From Anianabacter salinae (GTDB lineage: Bacteria > Pseudomonadota > Alphaproteobacteria > Rhodobacterales > Rhodobacteraceae): DNA of 64,000 nucleotides. Where the stretch lies: NCBI RefSeq assembly GCF_019061145.1, contig NZ_JAHQZS010000002.1, positions 496,001 through 560,000 on the forward strand, in the 5' to 3' direction. Both the position numbers and the translations under genes were made by a program. Below are positions 27,647 through 36,899 of the stretch, in pieces. The first letter of the stretch is position 1; each line of letters opens with the position of its first letter. Under the pieces are notes generated by a model. It was given only the letters and a program-made list of their open reading frames with translations, did not search any database and was not told where the DNA came from.

Positions 27647-27677
27647 CGTTTTGTGCACAAAGGGATGCCAGCGCGTA

Positions 27678-27733
27678 TTGAACCAAAGGTTCAACGGATA
27701 CACCCCTTCATAATTTACATAATACTGATTATG
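27678..27733. repeat. AT-rich pair of inverted repeats
   Basis: Two perfect palindromic pairs in an unusually AT-rich pocket between convergent tsf and the kinase gene: TTGAACC-AAA-GGTTCAA (27678-27694) and CATAAT-ACTG-ATTATG (27718-27733). The second lies 40 nt past the kinase stop. It could be a weak leftward transcription end or a protein-binding site. Confidence 0.5.
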
Positions 27734-27773
27734 CGATAATTGGATCCGACCGCGGCACAGCGCAAAGCGCCCC

Positions 27774-28808
27774 TCAGATCAACGGCAGAACCACCGAGAA
27801 CACGCTGCCCCGACCCTTTTCGCTTTCCACTCGGACGCGGCCCCGATGCCGGTTCACGATGTGCTTGACGATGGCGAGCCCAAGCCCGGTGCCGCCCATC
27901 TCGCGCGACCGGTGGCCGTCGATGCGGTAGAACCGTTCCATCAGACGCGGCAGATGCAATTCGTCGATGCCCTCGCCGTTGTCCGTGACATCGATCCGCG
28001 CCGCCGGTCCCCGGATGCTGCCGTCATAGTCGCGCGCGGACACCGTGATCGTCACCAGATCACCACCGTATTTCACCGCGTTCTCGATCAGGTTCGAGAA
28101 CACCTGCAACAGCTGGTCGGCATCGCCCGTCACCTCGAACCCCGGCGCCGCGCCCGCGATCTCGACGCGCGAGCCTGCCCCGTCGATCAGAGGCTGAAGC
28201 GACAGCACCGTGCGTTCGATCAGCGCGCCCAGATCGACGGTGTCCGTCGGGCGCATCCGTTCCTCGCTTTCCACGCGGCTGAGCGACAGCAGGTCCTGCA
28301 CAAGGCGGTTCATCCGCCGCGCTTCGTGGTCCATGATCTCAAGGAACCGCTCGCGCGCGGCTGCATCCTCTCGCGCCGGGCCGCGCAAGGTTTCGATGAA
28401 CCCGGTAAGTGCGGTCAGCGGTGTCTTCAACTCGTGGCTGACATTGGCGATGAAGTCGCGGCGCATCTGCACGGCGTCCTGCATGTGGGTCATGTCTTCG
28501 AGATAGACGACGACTCCCTGCTGACCGGCGCCCTCGACCGGCGCGGCAACGACGCGGTACGTCACCTCGCGCCCAGCGTCCGAGGTCAGGAACTGTCCGC
28601 TCGACACCTGGCGGTCCCGCAGCGCCGCCTCGACGCAGTCCAGAAGGTTGGGTTGCCGGAAGACGGTGATGTAGTGCCGCCCGATTATGCCCTGCCCGAA
28701 CAGCCGCATTGCGCCGTCATTGACAAAGGCGACACGCTCGTCACGCTGGACATGAACCGCAGGAAGCGGCGCCGCGGACAGAAGCGACGCAAGAAGATCC
28801 TGTCCCAT
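27774..28808 (-). CDS. PAS-domain sensor histidine kinase (PhoR-like, soluble)
   Basis: Two-component sensor of 344 aa. An N-terminal PAS domain (about residues 7-110) is followed by HisKA with the phospho-acceptor H125 in NVSHELKTPLTAL. The ATPase domain has the N box FSNLIENAVKYG, DNGEGI and GGTGLGLAIVKH. There is no transmembrane segment, as in the short PhoR proteins of Rhodobacteraceae. The usual pst-pho genes and any response regulator are absent here, so whether this is phosphate-linked PhoR or an orphan kinase is open. GGGGAG precedes the ATG at 6 nt. It lies just downstream of the carbonic-anhydrase-like gene on the same strand. Confidence 0.88.
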   Translation of the reverse strand: MGQDLLASLLSAAPLPAVHVQRDERVAFVNDGAMRLFGQGIIGRHYITVFRQPNLLDCVEAALRDRQVSSGQFLTSDAGREVTYRVVAAPVEGAGQQGVVVYLEDMTHMQDAVQMRRDFIANVSHELKTPLTALTGFIETLRGPAREDAAARERFLEIMDHEARRMNRLVQDLLSLSRVESEERMRPTDTVDLGALIERTVLSLQPLIDGAGSRVEIAGAAPGFEVTGDADQLLQVFSNLIENAVKYGGDLVTITVSARDYDGSIRGPAARIDVTDNGEGIDELHLPRLMERFYRIDGHRSREMGGTGLGLAIVKHIVNRHRGRVRVESEKGRGSVFSVVLPLI

Positions 28809-28831
28809 GACTTGCTCCCCGGGCCCTGCCC

Positions 28832-29359
28832 CTACTCGGCGATGGCCAGGCCGTCGCGGAACCGCCGCATGTTCTGCTGGTAATGCTGCGCCGAGGCGCG
28901 CAGCCCCTCGATCGCGGCATCGTCCAGTTGGCGCACCACCTTGCCGGGCGTGCCCATGACAAGGCTGCCGTCGGGGATTTCCTTGCCCTCGGGGATCAGC
29001 GCGCCCGCGCCGATCAGGCAGTTCCGTCCGATCACCGCGCCGTTGAGGATCGTCGCCCCCATGCCGATCAGCGTCTCGTCGCCTATGGTGCAGCCGTGCA
29101 GCATCGCCTTGTGCCCGATGGTGCAGTCGCGCCCGATGGTCAGCGGATAGCCGATATCGGTGTGCATCACGACGTTTTCCTGCACGTTCGTGCCCTCGCC
29201 GATCACCAGTGGATCGTTGTCGCCGCGCAAGGTGGCGCCGAACCAGACCGAACACCCCTCGCCCAGCGTGACATCCCCGATGACGTTGGCGTCGGGTGCG
29301 ATCCACAGATCGCCCGAGGTGGGCAGCTTGGGCTTCTTGCCGTCGAGCATGTAGATCAT
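28832..29359 (-). CDS. Gamma-carbonic anhydrase-like hexapeptide-repeat protein
   Basis: Left-handed beta-helix trimer of 175 aa in the gamma-CA/PaaY/CaiE group. Repeats such as [28 protein letters not shown] and [13 protein letters not shown] run from about residue 30 to 130. The three zinc-ligand histidines are present ([12 protein letters not shown]). A C-terminal helix ([12 protein letters not shown]) closes the fold. Start chosen at ATG 29359 because GAGGAG lies 8 nt upstream; a second ATG is three codons further in. It overlaps the gmk stop by four bases. Enzymatic carbonic anhydrase activity is plausible but unproven. Confidence 0.9.
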   Translation of the reverse strand: MIYMLDGKKPKLPTSGDLWIAPDANVIGDVTLGEGCSVWFGATLRGDNDPLVIGEGTNVQENVVMHTDIGYPLTIGRDCTIGHKAMLHGCTIGDETLIGMGATILNGAVIGRNCLIGAGALIPEGKEIPDGSLVMGTPGKVVRQLDDAAIEGLRASAQHYQQNMRRFRDGLAIAE

Positions 29360-30006
29360 GCGTCCATCTCCTCGAATTCGCGCTGCAGCGCGCGCACATG
29401 GTCGACAAGCTGCGGCTGCTGGACGCGGCGCATCCTCTCGGCCTCGATGATCGTCTTCAGCTTGGCCTCGGTCGCGTCGAGATCGTCGTTGACCAGCACG
29501 TAATCGTAGCCGCCCCAATGGCTTATCTCGTCCCAGCTTTTCTGCATTCGCTTTGCGATGATGTCATCGGTGTCCTGCCCCCGGCTGATAAGCCTGCGGC
29601 GCAGCTCGTCTATCGAGGGCGGCAGAACGAAGATCGACAGCACATGGTCGGACAGCCGCGAGTTGCCGATCTGCTGCGCGCCCTGCCAGTCGATGTCGAA
29701 CAGCACGTCCCGCCCGGCCTTGATCGCCGCCTCGACCGGGGCCACGGGAGAACCGTAGAAGTTGCCGAAGACATGGGCGTGTTCCAGCATCTCCTCGTCC
29801 GTGACCATGGCGCGGAAGTCTTCTTCAGAAACGAAGTGATAGTGATCGCCGTCGATCTCGGCGGCGCGCGGCGCACGCGTGGTGGCCGACACCGAGAACC
29901 GCAGCGTCGGGTCCCAGTCCATCAGCCGACGGGCCAGCGTGGATTTTCCAGCGCCCGAAGGCGAGGACAGGATAATCAGAAGGCCCCGGCGTGTCATGGC
30001 GGTCAT
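29356..30006 (-). CDS. gmk: Guanylate kinase
   Basis: Phosphorylates GMP to GDP with ATP; cytoplasmic, essential in nucleotide supply. The 216 aa hold the P-loop SSPSGAGKS (about residues 14-22), the GMP-binding [20 protein letters not shown] and the lid segment. The frame continues upstream, but I start at ATG 30006, which has GGAG at 7 nt; another ATG lies three codons later. It sits 4 nt after the yicC stop and overlaps the carbonic-anhydrase-like gene, so yicC, gmk and that gene form one leftward operon. Confidence 0.97.
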   Translation of the reverse strand: MTAMTRRGLLIILSSPSGAGKSTLARRLMDWDPTLRFSVSATTRAPRAAEIDGDHYHFVSEEDFRAMVTDEEMLEHAHVFGNFYGSPVAPVEAAIKAGRDVLFDIDWQGAQQIGNSRLSDHVLSIFVLPPSIDELRRRLISRGQDTDDIIAKRMQKSWDEISHWGGYDYVLVNDDLDATEAKLKTIIEAERMRRVQQPQLVDHVRALQREFEEMDA

Positions 30007-30010
30007 GGGC

Positions 30011-30907
30011 CTACTCCACATTCTGGACTTGCTCGCGCATCTGATCGATGACGGTCTTGAGGTCAAGGCCGGTGCGGGTCAACTCGGCCGAACCTGCCTT
30101 GGAACACAGCGTATTGGCCTCGCGGTTGAATTCCTGCGTCAGGAAATCGAACTTGCGCCCGATCGGGCCGTCCTCGGCCAGCAGCACCCGCGCCGCCTCG
30201 ACATGGGCCCCCAGGCGGTCGATTTCCTCGGTCACGTCGGACTTCACCACCAAGAGCGCAAGCTCCTGCTCCAGCCGCCCCGGATCGACCTTGTCGGCGC
30301 TGTCCATGACCTTGGCCATGTTGGTGCGCAGGGTTTCGGCCTGTGCTCCGCGCCTCTCGTCCGCAAGCTGGGCCGAGTGTGCGGTCAGCTCTGCGATGCG
30401 GGCGATCTGCGCGCCGATCACGTCGGCCAGCGCCGTGCCTTCGGCATCGCGGGCCGCATCGAAGGCGTCCATCAACGGCGCAAGATCGGCCAGCACGGCC
30501 TTGGCCAATCCGCCCATGTCCCGTTCCTCGGCGTTGCCGCGCATCACACCAGGCAAGGCCAGCACATCGGCGGCGGTCACGGGCGCAATGGAAACGCCAG
30601 CACTTTCAGCGGCTTCAGCGACGTTCCTCAGGCGGTCCAGTGCGCGGGTCAGCGCTTCGGGATCAAGCGCGCTATCGTCGGCGGCGGCATCGCGCTGCAG
30701 CTTGAGCGAGACGGTGACCGATCCGCGCGCGGCGCGCTGCGAGACGTGTTTGCGGACGGCCTGTTCCAGACCTTCGATCCAATCGGGCATGCGAAGGCGG
30801 ATGTCGAGCCCCCTGCCGTTGACCGACCGGATGTCCCAGGACCAGCTCCACCCCTCGTGTCGCCCGGCGCGCGTGGCGAAGCCGGTCATCGATTTGGTCA
30901 TCGTCAT
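30011..30907 (-). CDS. yicC: YicC family endoribonuclease
   Basis: YicC-type metal-dependent endoribonuclease, 298 aa. It has the N-terminal MTKSMTGFA motif, [18 protein letters not shown], and the C-terminal signature [20 protein letters not shown] followed by a conserved acidic end. The first ATG (30907) or the ATG two codons later (30901) could be used; AAAGGG precedes both. yicC-gmk adjacency is conserved in many bacteria. The region upstream is divergent with a PAS protein gene and contains TTAA motifs. Confidence 0.93.
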   Translation of the reverse strand: MTMTKSMTGFATRAGRHEGWSWSWDIRSVNGRGLDIRLRMPDWIEGLEQAVRKHVSQRAARGSVTVSLKLQRDAAADDSALDPEALTRALDRLRNVAEAAESAGVSIAPVTAADVLALPGVMRGNAEERDMGGLAKAVLADLAPLMDAFDAARDAEGTALADVIGAQIARIAELTAHSAQLADERRGAQAETLRTNMAKVMDSADKVDPGRLEQELALLVVKSDVTEEIDRLGAHVEAARVLLAEDGPIGRKFDFLTQEFNREANTLCSKAGSAELTRTGLDLKTVIDQMREQVQNVE

Positions 30908-30956
30908 TTACCCTTTAACGGAAAATCAACGGCGTTCGGGCGGTCCCTGTGCCATA

Positions 30957-30971
30957 TTAACACTCGGGTAA
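30957..30971. promoter_or_regulatory. CtrA-like binding site between yicC and a PAS protein gene
   Basis: TTAA-N7-GTAA at 30957-30971, one mismatch from the alphaproteobacterial CtrA full site TTAA-N7-TTAA. A further TTAAC occurs at 30989 and another near 30915. Such short motifs occur by chance, though less often in GC-rich DNA. Confidence 0.35.
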
Positions 30972-31033
30972 CGATCCCGAAGCTAGGGTTAACAGAGGGT
31001 CACCACGCGGGCAACGCGGGTGACGGAACAGCG

Positions 31034-31726
31034 ATGACACAGACCAGCGACCAGACTGCACAGGTGATCCGCCTCATGGACCATGCCCTGCCCCGCCGGT
31101 ATCCGGCCATCGCCATCGTGGATGCCTATTGGGAGGCGCTGCGCGGCACCCGTGCAATGCCTGAACGCCACGAGATCGATCCGCGCGGGCTGGACCGCGC
31201 GCTGCCCAACGCCTTCATCCTCGACCGTGTCGCGCCGGGCGTTGCGCGCTTTCGCCTTGCAGGCATGCACCTCGCGGATGTCATGGGCATGGACGTGCGC
31301 GGCATGCCGATCACCGCCCTGATGTGCCCCGAGGCGCGGATGGCCATCGCCGACCTGATCGAGGAAGCCGTGTGCCGCCCCGCGGTGGCGACGCTTGCGC
31401 TGACAGGCGAGACAGGGTTCGGCCGCCCGGCGCTGGTCGGCCGTATGCTGCTGGCGCCGATGTCGTCCGAGGATGGTGCGGGCAGCCGCCTGCTGGGGGC
31501 TGTCGAGATGCACGGCGAGATCGGTCGCACCCCGCGCCGCTTTTCCGTGTCCGAAGTCGCGCTGCGCCAGATCGAGGCGCCGGGCTGGGCCGGGCCCGCG
31601 CTGCGGACCCGCACGCCAGCGGCGCCGATGGCCGCGCATGGCATGGCCGAGGCGCAGGCCGCCTACACGGAAACGCCGCGCGTGACCGGGGAGCGCCCCA
31701 AGCTGCGCCTGATCAAATCGGTATAG
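31034..31726 (+). CDS. PAS_5-family PAS domain protein
   Basis: Single-domain signalling protein of 230 aa with no output domain. The PAS_5-type fold covers about residues 20-180, with YWEALRGTRAMPERHEIDP, FILDRVAPGVARFRLAG and LLGAVEMHG. Such proteins in alphaproteobacteria include cell-cycle and starvation modulators, but orthology to any one of them cannot be claimed. The tail of about 50 residues looks disordered and ends in a basic patch. The start is the first ATG after the TTAA-rich region. It is divergent from yicC. Confidence 0.75.
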   Translation: MTQTSDQTAQVIRLMDHALPRRYPAIAIVDAYWEALRGTRAMPERHEIDPRGLDRALPNAFILDRVAPGVARFRLAGMHLADVMGMDVRGMPITALMCPEARMAIADLIEEAVCRPAVATLALTGETGFGRPALVGRMLLAPMSSEDGAGSRLLGAVEMHGEIGRTPRRFSVSEVALRQIEAPGWAGPALRTRTPAAPMAAHGMAEAQAAYTETPRVTGERPKLRLIKSV

Positions 31727-31749
31727 AAAAAGGCCCCTTGCGGGGCCTT
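31727..31749 (-). terminator. Terminator of the DAHP synthase gene
   Basis: Stem AAGGCCCC/GGGGCCTT (31730-31737 with 31742-31749). Read leftward it is followed by TTTTT, so it best serves the gene ending at 31773, but it may stop the convergent PAS gene too. Confidence 0.8.
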
Positions 31750-31772
31750 GTTCACGTTGGACTTTCAGAGGG

Positions 31773-33143
31773 TCAGGCGTTCGCGGCCTGACGGTTCGCT
31801 TCGCGCCGCGACGACAGTTCCTCTGCCACAAGAAACGCCAGTTCCAGCGCCTGGCTCGCGTTGAGGCGCGGATCGCACGCGGTGTGATAACGGTCCGACA
31901 GATCCTCGTCGGTGACGGCCCGCACGCCGCCGGTGCATTCGGTCACGTCCTGGCCGGTCATCTCGAAATGAACGCCGCCGGGGATCGTGCCTTCGGCGTT
32001 GTGGACCGCGAAGAACTCACGCACCTCGCGCAGCACTGAATCGAACGGCCGCGTCTTGTAGCCCGAAGACGACTTGATCGTGTTGCCATGCATCGGATCG
32101 CAGGACCACACGACATTGGCGCCCTCTTCCTGCACCGCCTGGATCAGGCGCGGCAGATGCTCGCCCACCGATCCTGCGCCGAAGCGTGCGATCAACGTCA
32201 GGCGCCCGGCCTCGTTGGCAGGGTTCAGCTTGGCCATCAGCGCCTTGAGGTGGCCGCTGGTCATCGTCGGGCCACACTTGAGCCCGATGGGGTTCTGCAC
32301 GCCGCGCGCGAATTCGACATGCGCGCCGTCAGGCTGGCGGGTGCGGTCGCCGATCCAGATCATGTGACCCGACCCCGCAAGCCATTTGCCCGAGGTGGAA
32401 TCGACGCGTGCCAGTGCCTCTTCGTATTCCAGCAGAAGCGCCTCGTGCGAGGTGTAGAAATCCACCGTCGAGATTTCGGCGTTGGTGTCGCTGGTGATCC
32501 CGGCTGCCGTGATGAAGTCGAGCGCGTCGGAAATCCGGTTGGCGAGATCGCGGTATTTCTCGGCCTCGTCGCTTTCGGTGAAGCCAAGCGTCCAGGCGTG
32601 CACCCGGTGCACATCGGCGAAACCACCCGTCGAGAAGGCGCGCAACAGGTTCAGCGACGCGGCCGCCTGGGTATAGGCCTGCAACATCCGCGCGGGATCG
32701 GGGATCCGCGCCTCGGGCGTGAAATCGAAGCCGTTGATGATGTCGCCGCGGTAGCTGGGCAGCTCGGTCCCGCTGATCGTTTCCATTGGCGCAGAGCGCG
32801 GCTTGGCGAACTGGCCTGCCATCCGGCCGACCTTGACCACCGGCACCTTGGCGCCAAACGTCAGCACCATCGCCATCTGCAACAGCACTTTGAAGGTGTC
32901 GCGGATGTTGTCGGCGGAAAACTCGGCAAAGCTTTCGGCGCAGTCGCCGCCTTGCAACAGGAACCCCTCGCCGCGCGACACTGCCGCCAGTTCCGTCTTC
33001 AGCTTGCGCGCCTCACCGGCGAACACCAGCGGAGGATACTTCGACAGCTGCGACTCGACGCCCTTCAGGGCGGCTTCGTCAAGATACTCGGGCATCTGGA
33101 CCCGGGGCAGCTTGCGCCAAGCGGATTTGTTCCAGTCGCTCAT
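31773..33143 (-). CDS. aroG: Class II 3-deoxy-7-phosphoheptulonate synthase
   Basis: First enzyme of the shikimate route: condenses phosphoenolpyruvate and erythrose 4-phosphate to DAHP. The 456 aa are of the plant-like class II (AroAII), with [43 protein letters not shown] and [10 protein letters not shown], including the metal-ligand Cys and His. GGAGAACC precedes the ATG. It is monocistronic between a terminator and the divergent GlxA-type regulator. Confidence 0.96.
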   Translation of the reverse strand: MSDWNKSAWRKLPRVQMPEYLDEAALKGVESQLSKYPPLVFAGEARKLKTELAAVSRGEGFLLQGGDCAESFAEFSADNIRDTFKVLLQMAMVLTFGAKVPVVKVGRMAGQFAKPRSAPMETISGTELPSYRGDIINGFDFTPEARIPDPARMLQAYTQAAASLNLLRAFSTGGFADVHRVHAWTLGFTESDEAEKYRDLANRISDALDFITAAGITSDTNAEISTVDFYTSHEALLLEYEEALARVDSTSGKWLAGSGHMIWIGDRTRQPDGAHVEFARGVQNPIGLKCGPTMTSGHLKALMAKLNPANEAGRLTLIARFGAGSVGEHLPRLIQAVQEEGANVVWSCDPMHGNTIKSSSGYKTRPFDSVLREVREFFAVHNAEGTIPGGVHFEMTGQDVTECTGGVRAVTDEDLSDRYHTACDPRLNASQALELAFLVAEELSSRREANRQAANA

Positions 33144-33325
33144 ATCGGTTCTCCGGCGGGTTAGCGGTATCGCCCGAGGCTTATAGGCAAGGGCAACGTC
33201 GCACGCAAACCCCCGATTGCCGGAAAAGCGCGAATCGTCGTGCGGCGGTCCGCATTGCGCACGTCACTCCTTGATCCCTGCCCCCTTTCCTGCCAGCGTC
33301 CTCGGCCAAACCGGATACCCCGCAC

Positions 33326-34330
33326 ATGCAACTGAATCGCCAGATCGTCGAAGTCGACACCGTTCCGCGCAAGCCGCGCCGCTTTGTGTTCGTGCTGCTC
33401 GAGAATTTCACCATGCTGTCCTTTGCCTGTGCGCTGGAGGCGTTGCGGATCGCCAACCGCATGGCGGATGCGCGGCTTTATGACTGGCGGCTGATCGGCG
33501 AAGGCGGCGAAACGGTGCGCTGCTCGGCCGGGGTGGCCTATCCGTTGCAAGGCGATCTGGACGAGCTGGACCGCGAGGACGTGATGATGCTGTGCAGCGG
33601 CATCGACGTGCAGGCGGCCACGACGCGGCGGCTTTTGAACTGGGTGCGGCGCGAGGCACGGCGCGGCGTCGTCATCGGCGGGCTGTGCACGGCGGGATAT
33701 TCGCTGGCCAAGGCGGGCCTTCTCGACGGCAAGAAGGCGACGATCCACTGGGAGAACGCCGACAGCTTCGAAGAGGAATTCGAGGACGTGACGCTGACCA
33801 AGTCGGTGTTCGTCGTCGATGGCAACCGGATGACGACGGCGGGCGGAACGTCGTCCATCGACCTGATGCTCAAGATCATCGCCGACGACCACGGCGAGGA
33901 ACTGGCGAACGCGGTGGCGGACCAGTTGATCTATTCCTCGATCCGGACCGACCAGGACACCCAGCGGCTGTCGACGCCCACCCGGATCGGCGTGCGACAT
34001 CCCAAGCTGTCCTCGGTCATCCAGGCGATGGAAAAGAACATCGAAGAACCGGTGAGCCCCGCGCTTCTGGCCCGCAACGTCGGCATGTCGACGCGGCAGC
34101 TGGAACGCCTGTTCCGGCGCTATCTCAACCGCTCGCCCAAGCGGTATTACATGGAACTGCGGCTGCAAAAGGCGCGCAACCTCTTGATGCAGACCGACAT
34201 GAGCGTGATCAACGTCGCGCTGGCCTGCGGCTTTGCCTCACCGTCGCATTTCTCGAAATGCTACCGCGCCCATTACCAGACAACGCCCTACCGCGAGCGC
34301 GGAAGCCATGCGGCGCGGCTGTCGGTCTGA
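33326..34330 (+). CDS. GlxA family AraC-type transcriptional regulator
   Basis: Regulator of 334 aa with an N-terminal DJ-1/PfpI-like ligand domain (about residues 15-185, including GGLCTAGYSLAKAGLLDGKK) and a C-terminal AraC HTH pair (about 225-325, with LLARNVGMSTRQLERLFRR and NVALACGFASPSHFSKCYR). Family members control glycine betaine, carnitine, arginine or other amine use. Its target is not clear: the MobA-like and TRAP genes downstream are possible. About 180 nt separate it from the divergent DAHP synthase gene. Confidence 0.9.
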   Translation: MQLNRQIVEVDTVPRKPRRFVFVLLENFTMLSFACALEALRIANRMADARLYDWRLIGEGGETVRCSAGVAYPLQGDLDELDREDVMMLCSGIDVQAATTRRLLNWVRREARRGVVIGGLCTAGYSLAKAGLLDGKKATIHWENADSFEEEFEDVTLTKSVFVVDGNRMTTAGGTSSIDLMLKIIADDHGEELANAVADQLIYSSIRTDQDTQRLSTPTRIGVRHPKLSSVIQAMEKNIEEPVSPALLARNVGMSTRQLERLFRRYLNRSPKRYYMELRLQKARNLLMQTDMSVINVALACGFASPSHFSKCYRAHYQTTPYRERGSHAARLSV

Positions 34331-34399
34331 TCGCCCGGCGGTGCGCTGGCGGAGAGGACGGCGTTTGCGTATTTTGACAAAGAAGAACCGGGGCGCGGC

Positions 34400-34987
34400 G
34401 TGACCCCGGCGGTGCTGCTTCTGGCGGCGGGGGCGTCGTCGCGGATGCGGGGCGGCGACAAGCTTTTGGAAGAGGTGGACGGCATGCCGTTGCTGCGGCG
34501 GCAGGCGGCGGCGGCGCGTTCTGTGTGTGAGCAGGTCTTCGTGACCTTGCCGGTGCCGGGGGCGGCGCGGCGGGCGGTGCTGGACGGGTTGGATGTGGTT
34601 TGCGTCGATGTGCCGGACGCAGCAGAGGGCATGTCAGCCTCGATCCGGGCGGGCGCGGCTGCCCTGCCCCATGACGTGACGCATCTCGTGCTTCTACCCG
34701 CCGACATGCCCGACATCGGAGCGCGGGAACTGGCGACGATGCTGGCGGCGGCAGAGGCCGCGCCCGGTGCGGTCCTGCGGGGCACGGCAGAGGGGTCGGA
34801 CGTTCCGGGCCATCCTGTCTTGATCCCGGCACGGCTGTTTTCAAGCTTGGCGACGCTGTCGGGAGACGACGGCGCGCGCGGTGCGCTGCGCGGCGAGACG
34901 GTGACCGGCGTGCCGCTTCCGGGGCGCGCCGCGATCACCGATCTCGACACGCCCGAGGACTGGGCCGCCTGGCGCGCACGGCTATAG
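34400..34987 (+). CDS. MobA-like NTP transferase (molybdenum cofactor nucleotidyltransferase type)
   Basis: Nucleotidyltransferase of 195 aa with a GTG start. The N-terminal LLLAAGASSRMRGGDKLLEE is the MobA/MocA nucleotide-binding signature, and LLPADMPDIG holds the metal-binding Asp. Close relatives attach CMP or GMP to molybdopterin for xanthine-dehydrogenase-family enzymes. The window contains such an enzyme (58.4-61.1 kb), and purine use normally needs another, so cofactor maturation is the likeliest role, although other NTP transferases share the motif. It is convergent with dctM and overlaps it by six bases. Confidence 0.83.
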   Translation: MTPAVLLLAAGASSRMRGGDKLLEEVDGMPLLRRQAAAARSVCEQVFVTLPVPGAARRAVLDGLDVVCVDVPDAAEGMSASIRAGAAALPHDVTHLVLLPADMPDIGARELATMLAAAEAAPGAVLRGTAEGSDVPGHPVLIPARLFSSLATLSGDDGARGALRGETVTGVPLPGRAAITDLDTPEDWAAWRARL

Positions 34988-36331
34988 AAGTGACGGCAAC
35001 CACAGCGTCAGCGCCGGGAACACCAGCAAGAGGATCACGCGGAAGATCTCGGCGCCGAAGAACGGCATCACGCCCTTGAACGTTTCGATCATCGGGGTGT
35101 CCTTGGCCATCGCCGAGATGACGAAGACGTTCATCCCCACGGGCGGCGTGATCAGACCCAACTCGACCACGATCAGCGCCAGCACCCCGAACCAGATCTT
35201 CAGATCCTCGGTGGACATGCCAAAGCCCGAGCCTTCGGCGGGCATGTAGAGGCCGCCGTTGATCTCGACCAGCACGGGCCAGAAGAACGGGATCACCAGA
35301 AGGATCATCGACAGTGAATCCATCAGGCAGCCGAGCGCGATCAGCGCGACCAGCAGAAGCACCATGACCGTCATCGGCGCGAGGCCCGAAGCGGCGATCC
35401 ACTCGGCCGCTTCCTGCGGCAGGCGCACGCGGGACATGAAGATCTTGACCAGTTCGGCGCCGAACACGATCAGGTAGATCATGCCGGTGGTTCCGGCGGT
35501 TTCCTTGAGCGAATCGATCAGATCGCGGGTCTTCACGGTGCGGGTGACGATGCCGTAGATCCAGACCAGCGCCACACCCACGGCGGCGGCAGGCGTCGGG
35601 TTGAAGAACCCGCCATAGATGCCGCCCAGCACGATTGCAAAGATCACAGCGACCGGCACCATGCCAAGGGTCGCCGAGACGAATTCCTTGCGGTCGGCGG
35701 CGCCGCCCTTGGGGCCCGCGTCGGGCCAGATCAGGACGTAAAGCGCGATGGTCAGGATGAACAGGATCACGGCAAGGATGCCGGGGATCATCGCGGCGGC
35801 GAACATGGTGACGATGTTCGCCTCGACGATGATCGCGTAGATGATGAGCACGACCGAGGGCGGGATCAGGATGCCAAGCACACCGCCCGCCGCCAGCGAT
35901 CCCGTCGCCAGCGCGCCAGAGTAGTTGTAGCGCTTGAGTTCCGGCAGCGCGACCTTGCCCATCGTGGACGCGGTCGCCAGAGACGAGCCGCAGACCGCGC
36001 CAAAGCCCGCACAGCCCGCGATGGCGGCCATGGCGGTGCCGCCGCGCATCCAACCCAGCCAGGCGTTGGCGCCGCGGAACAGTTGCTGAGACAGGCCCGC
36101 GCGACTGGCGATCGCGCCCATCAGCACGAACATCGGCACCACCGACAGGCCATAGTTGGAAAAGATACCCCATCCCAGCGTCTTGAGCTGGCTCAGGACC
36201 GGCAGCCATCCGTTTATCAGCACGGTGCCGATGCCGCCCACAAGGATCATGGAATAGGCAATAGGCACCCGGATCGCGATCAGCGCAACAAGAATGACAA
36301 GGCTGATAAGGCCAAGCGTGACAGGATCCAT
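34982..36331 (-). CDS. dctM: TRAP transporter large permease (DctM type)
   Basis: Sodium-driven TRAP transporter membrane subunit, 449 aa, about 12 helices, DctM family. SSLATASTMGKVALPELKRY and the repeat counterpart LGLITPPVGMNVFVIS are the paired re-entrant loops. GVLGILIPPSVVLIIYA is the conserved N-terminal-half motif. Its ATG overlaps the dctQ stop by one base. With dctQ and dctP it forms a leftward three-gene operon. The substrate is an organic acid-like compound; proximity to urate genes suggests a purine-derived acid, but this is inference. Confidence 0.94.
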   Translation of the reverse strand: MDPVTLGLISLVILVALIAIRVPIAYSMILVGGIGTVLINGWLPVLSQLKTLGWGIFSNYGLSVVPMFVLMGAIASRAGLSQQLFRGANAWLGWMRGGTAMAAIAGCAGFGAVCGSSLATASTMGKVALPELKRYNYSGALATGSLAAGGVLGILIPPSVVLIIYAIIVEANIVTMFAAAMIPGILAVILFILTIALYVLIWPDAGPKGGAADRKEFVSATLGMVPVAVIFAIVLGGIYGGFFNPTPAAAVGVALVWIYGIVTRTVKTRDLIDSLKETAGTTGMIYLIVFGAELVKIFMSRVRLPQEAAEWIAASGLAPMTVMVLLLVALIALGCLMDSLSMILLVIPFFWPVLVEINGGLYMPAEGSGFGMSTEDLKIWFGVLALIVVELGLITPPVGMNVFVISAMAKDTPMIETFKGVMPFFGAEIFRVILLLVFPALTLWLPSLL

Positions 36332-36897
36332 TAGCGGCGTCCGAACATGTCAGAGAGCGCGTCGGTGACCGAAGCGAAAGAGGCGAGCGCGAGAAGCGCA
36401 AGCGAAATGAGGCACGGCGCATAGCCCCACCACAGCGGAATCTGCAAAAGCGCGGTGGTGCTGTCGTATGTCCGGTGATCCAGCATCCCGGCATACATCC
36501 GCCACAGAAGCACGACGCCGAAGATCAGTGCGACGGTCGAGCCAAGCAACGAGAACACCGACAGCCAGAACCGGTTCGCCCCGGAGGTGAAGATGTCTGC
36601 GGTCACGTTCAGCCCGGCAATCTGGCAATAGGGCAGAAACGCGAAGACCGCGATTGCGACGCCGATTTCCGTCAGTTCAAAGTCACCGCGGCACAATATC
36701 TCGAAGGTAAACTGCATCGTTTCCGACGCGTCGGCCCGTCTGGTGCACAGGCCGGGCGCGAGAATATCGATCACGATCGGGATCACGTTTATGATGATGA
36801 CCCCAAGCAACACGAAGCCGCCCAGAACAGCCCAGGCGGTGCATATACGAAGGACGAGGTCGTGAAACCTCGTCCCGCTGGTTGCAGTTGCAGCCAT
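36331..36897 (-). CDS. dctQ: TRAP transporter small permease (DctQ type)
   Basis: Small TRAP subunit of 188 aa with four predicted helices; it joins DctM to form the membrane unit. The sequence is hydrophobic with LPYCQIAGLNVTADIFTSG, the family's central motif. A cysteine-containing insertion between the first helices (APGLCTRRADASETMQFTFE) is longer than usual and may form a periplasmic loop. Operon position between dctP and dctM confirms the call. Confidence 0.9.
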   Translation of the reverse strand: MAATATSGTRFHDLVLRICTAWAVLGGFVLLGVIIINVIPIVIDILAPGLCTRRADASETMQFTFEILCRGDFELTEIGVAIAVFAFLPYCQIAGLNVTADIFTSGANRFWLSVFSLLGSTVALIFGVVLLWRMYAGMLDHRTYDSTTALLQIPLWWGYAPCLISLALLALASFASVTDALSDMFGRR

Positions 36898-36899
36898 GT

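Noticed and set aside
34364-34386. Second copy of the intergenic hairpin repeat upstream of the MobA-like gene
   Set aside because: Only a short tail-like similarity and no hairpins, so it is not listed as a feature and is mentioned in a finding only.
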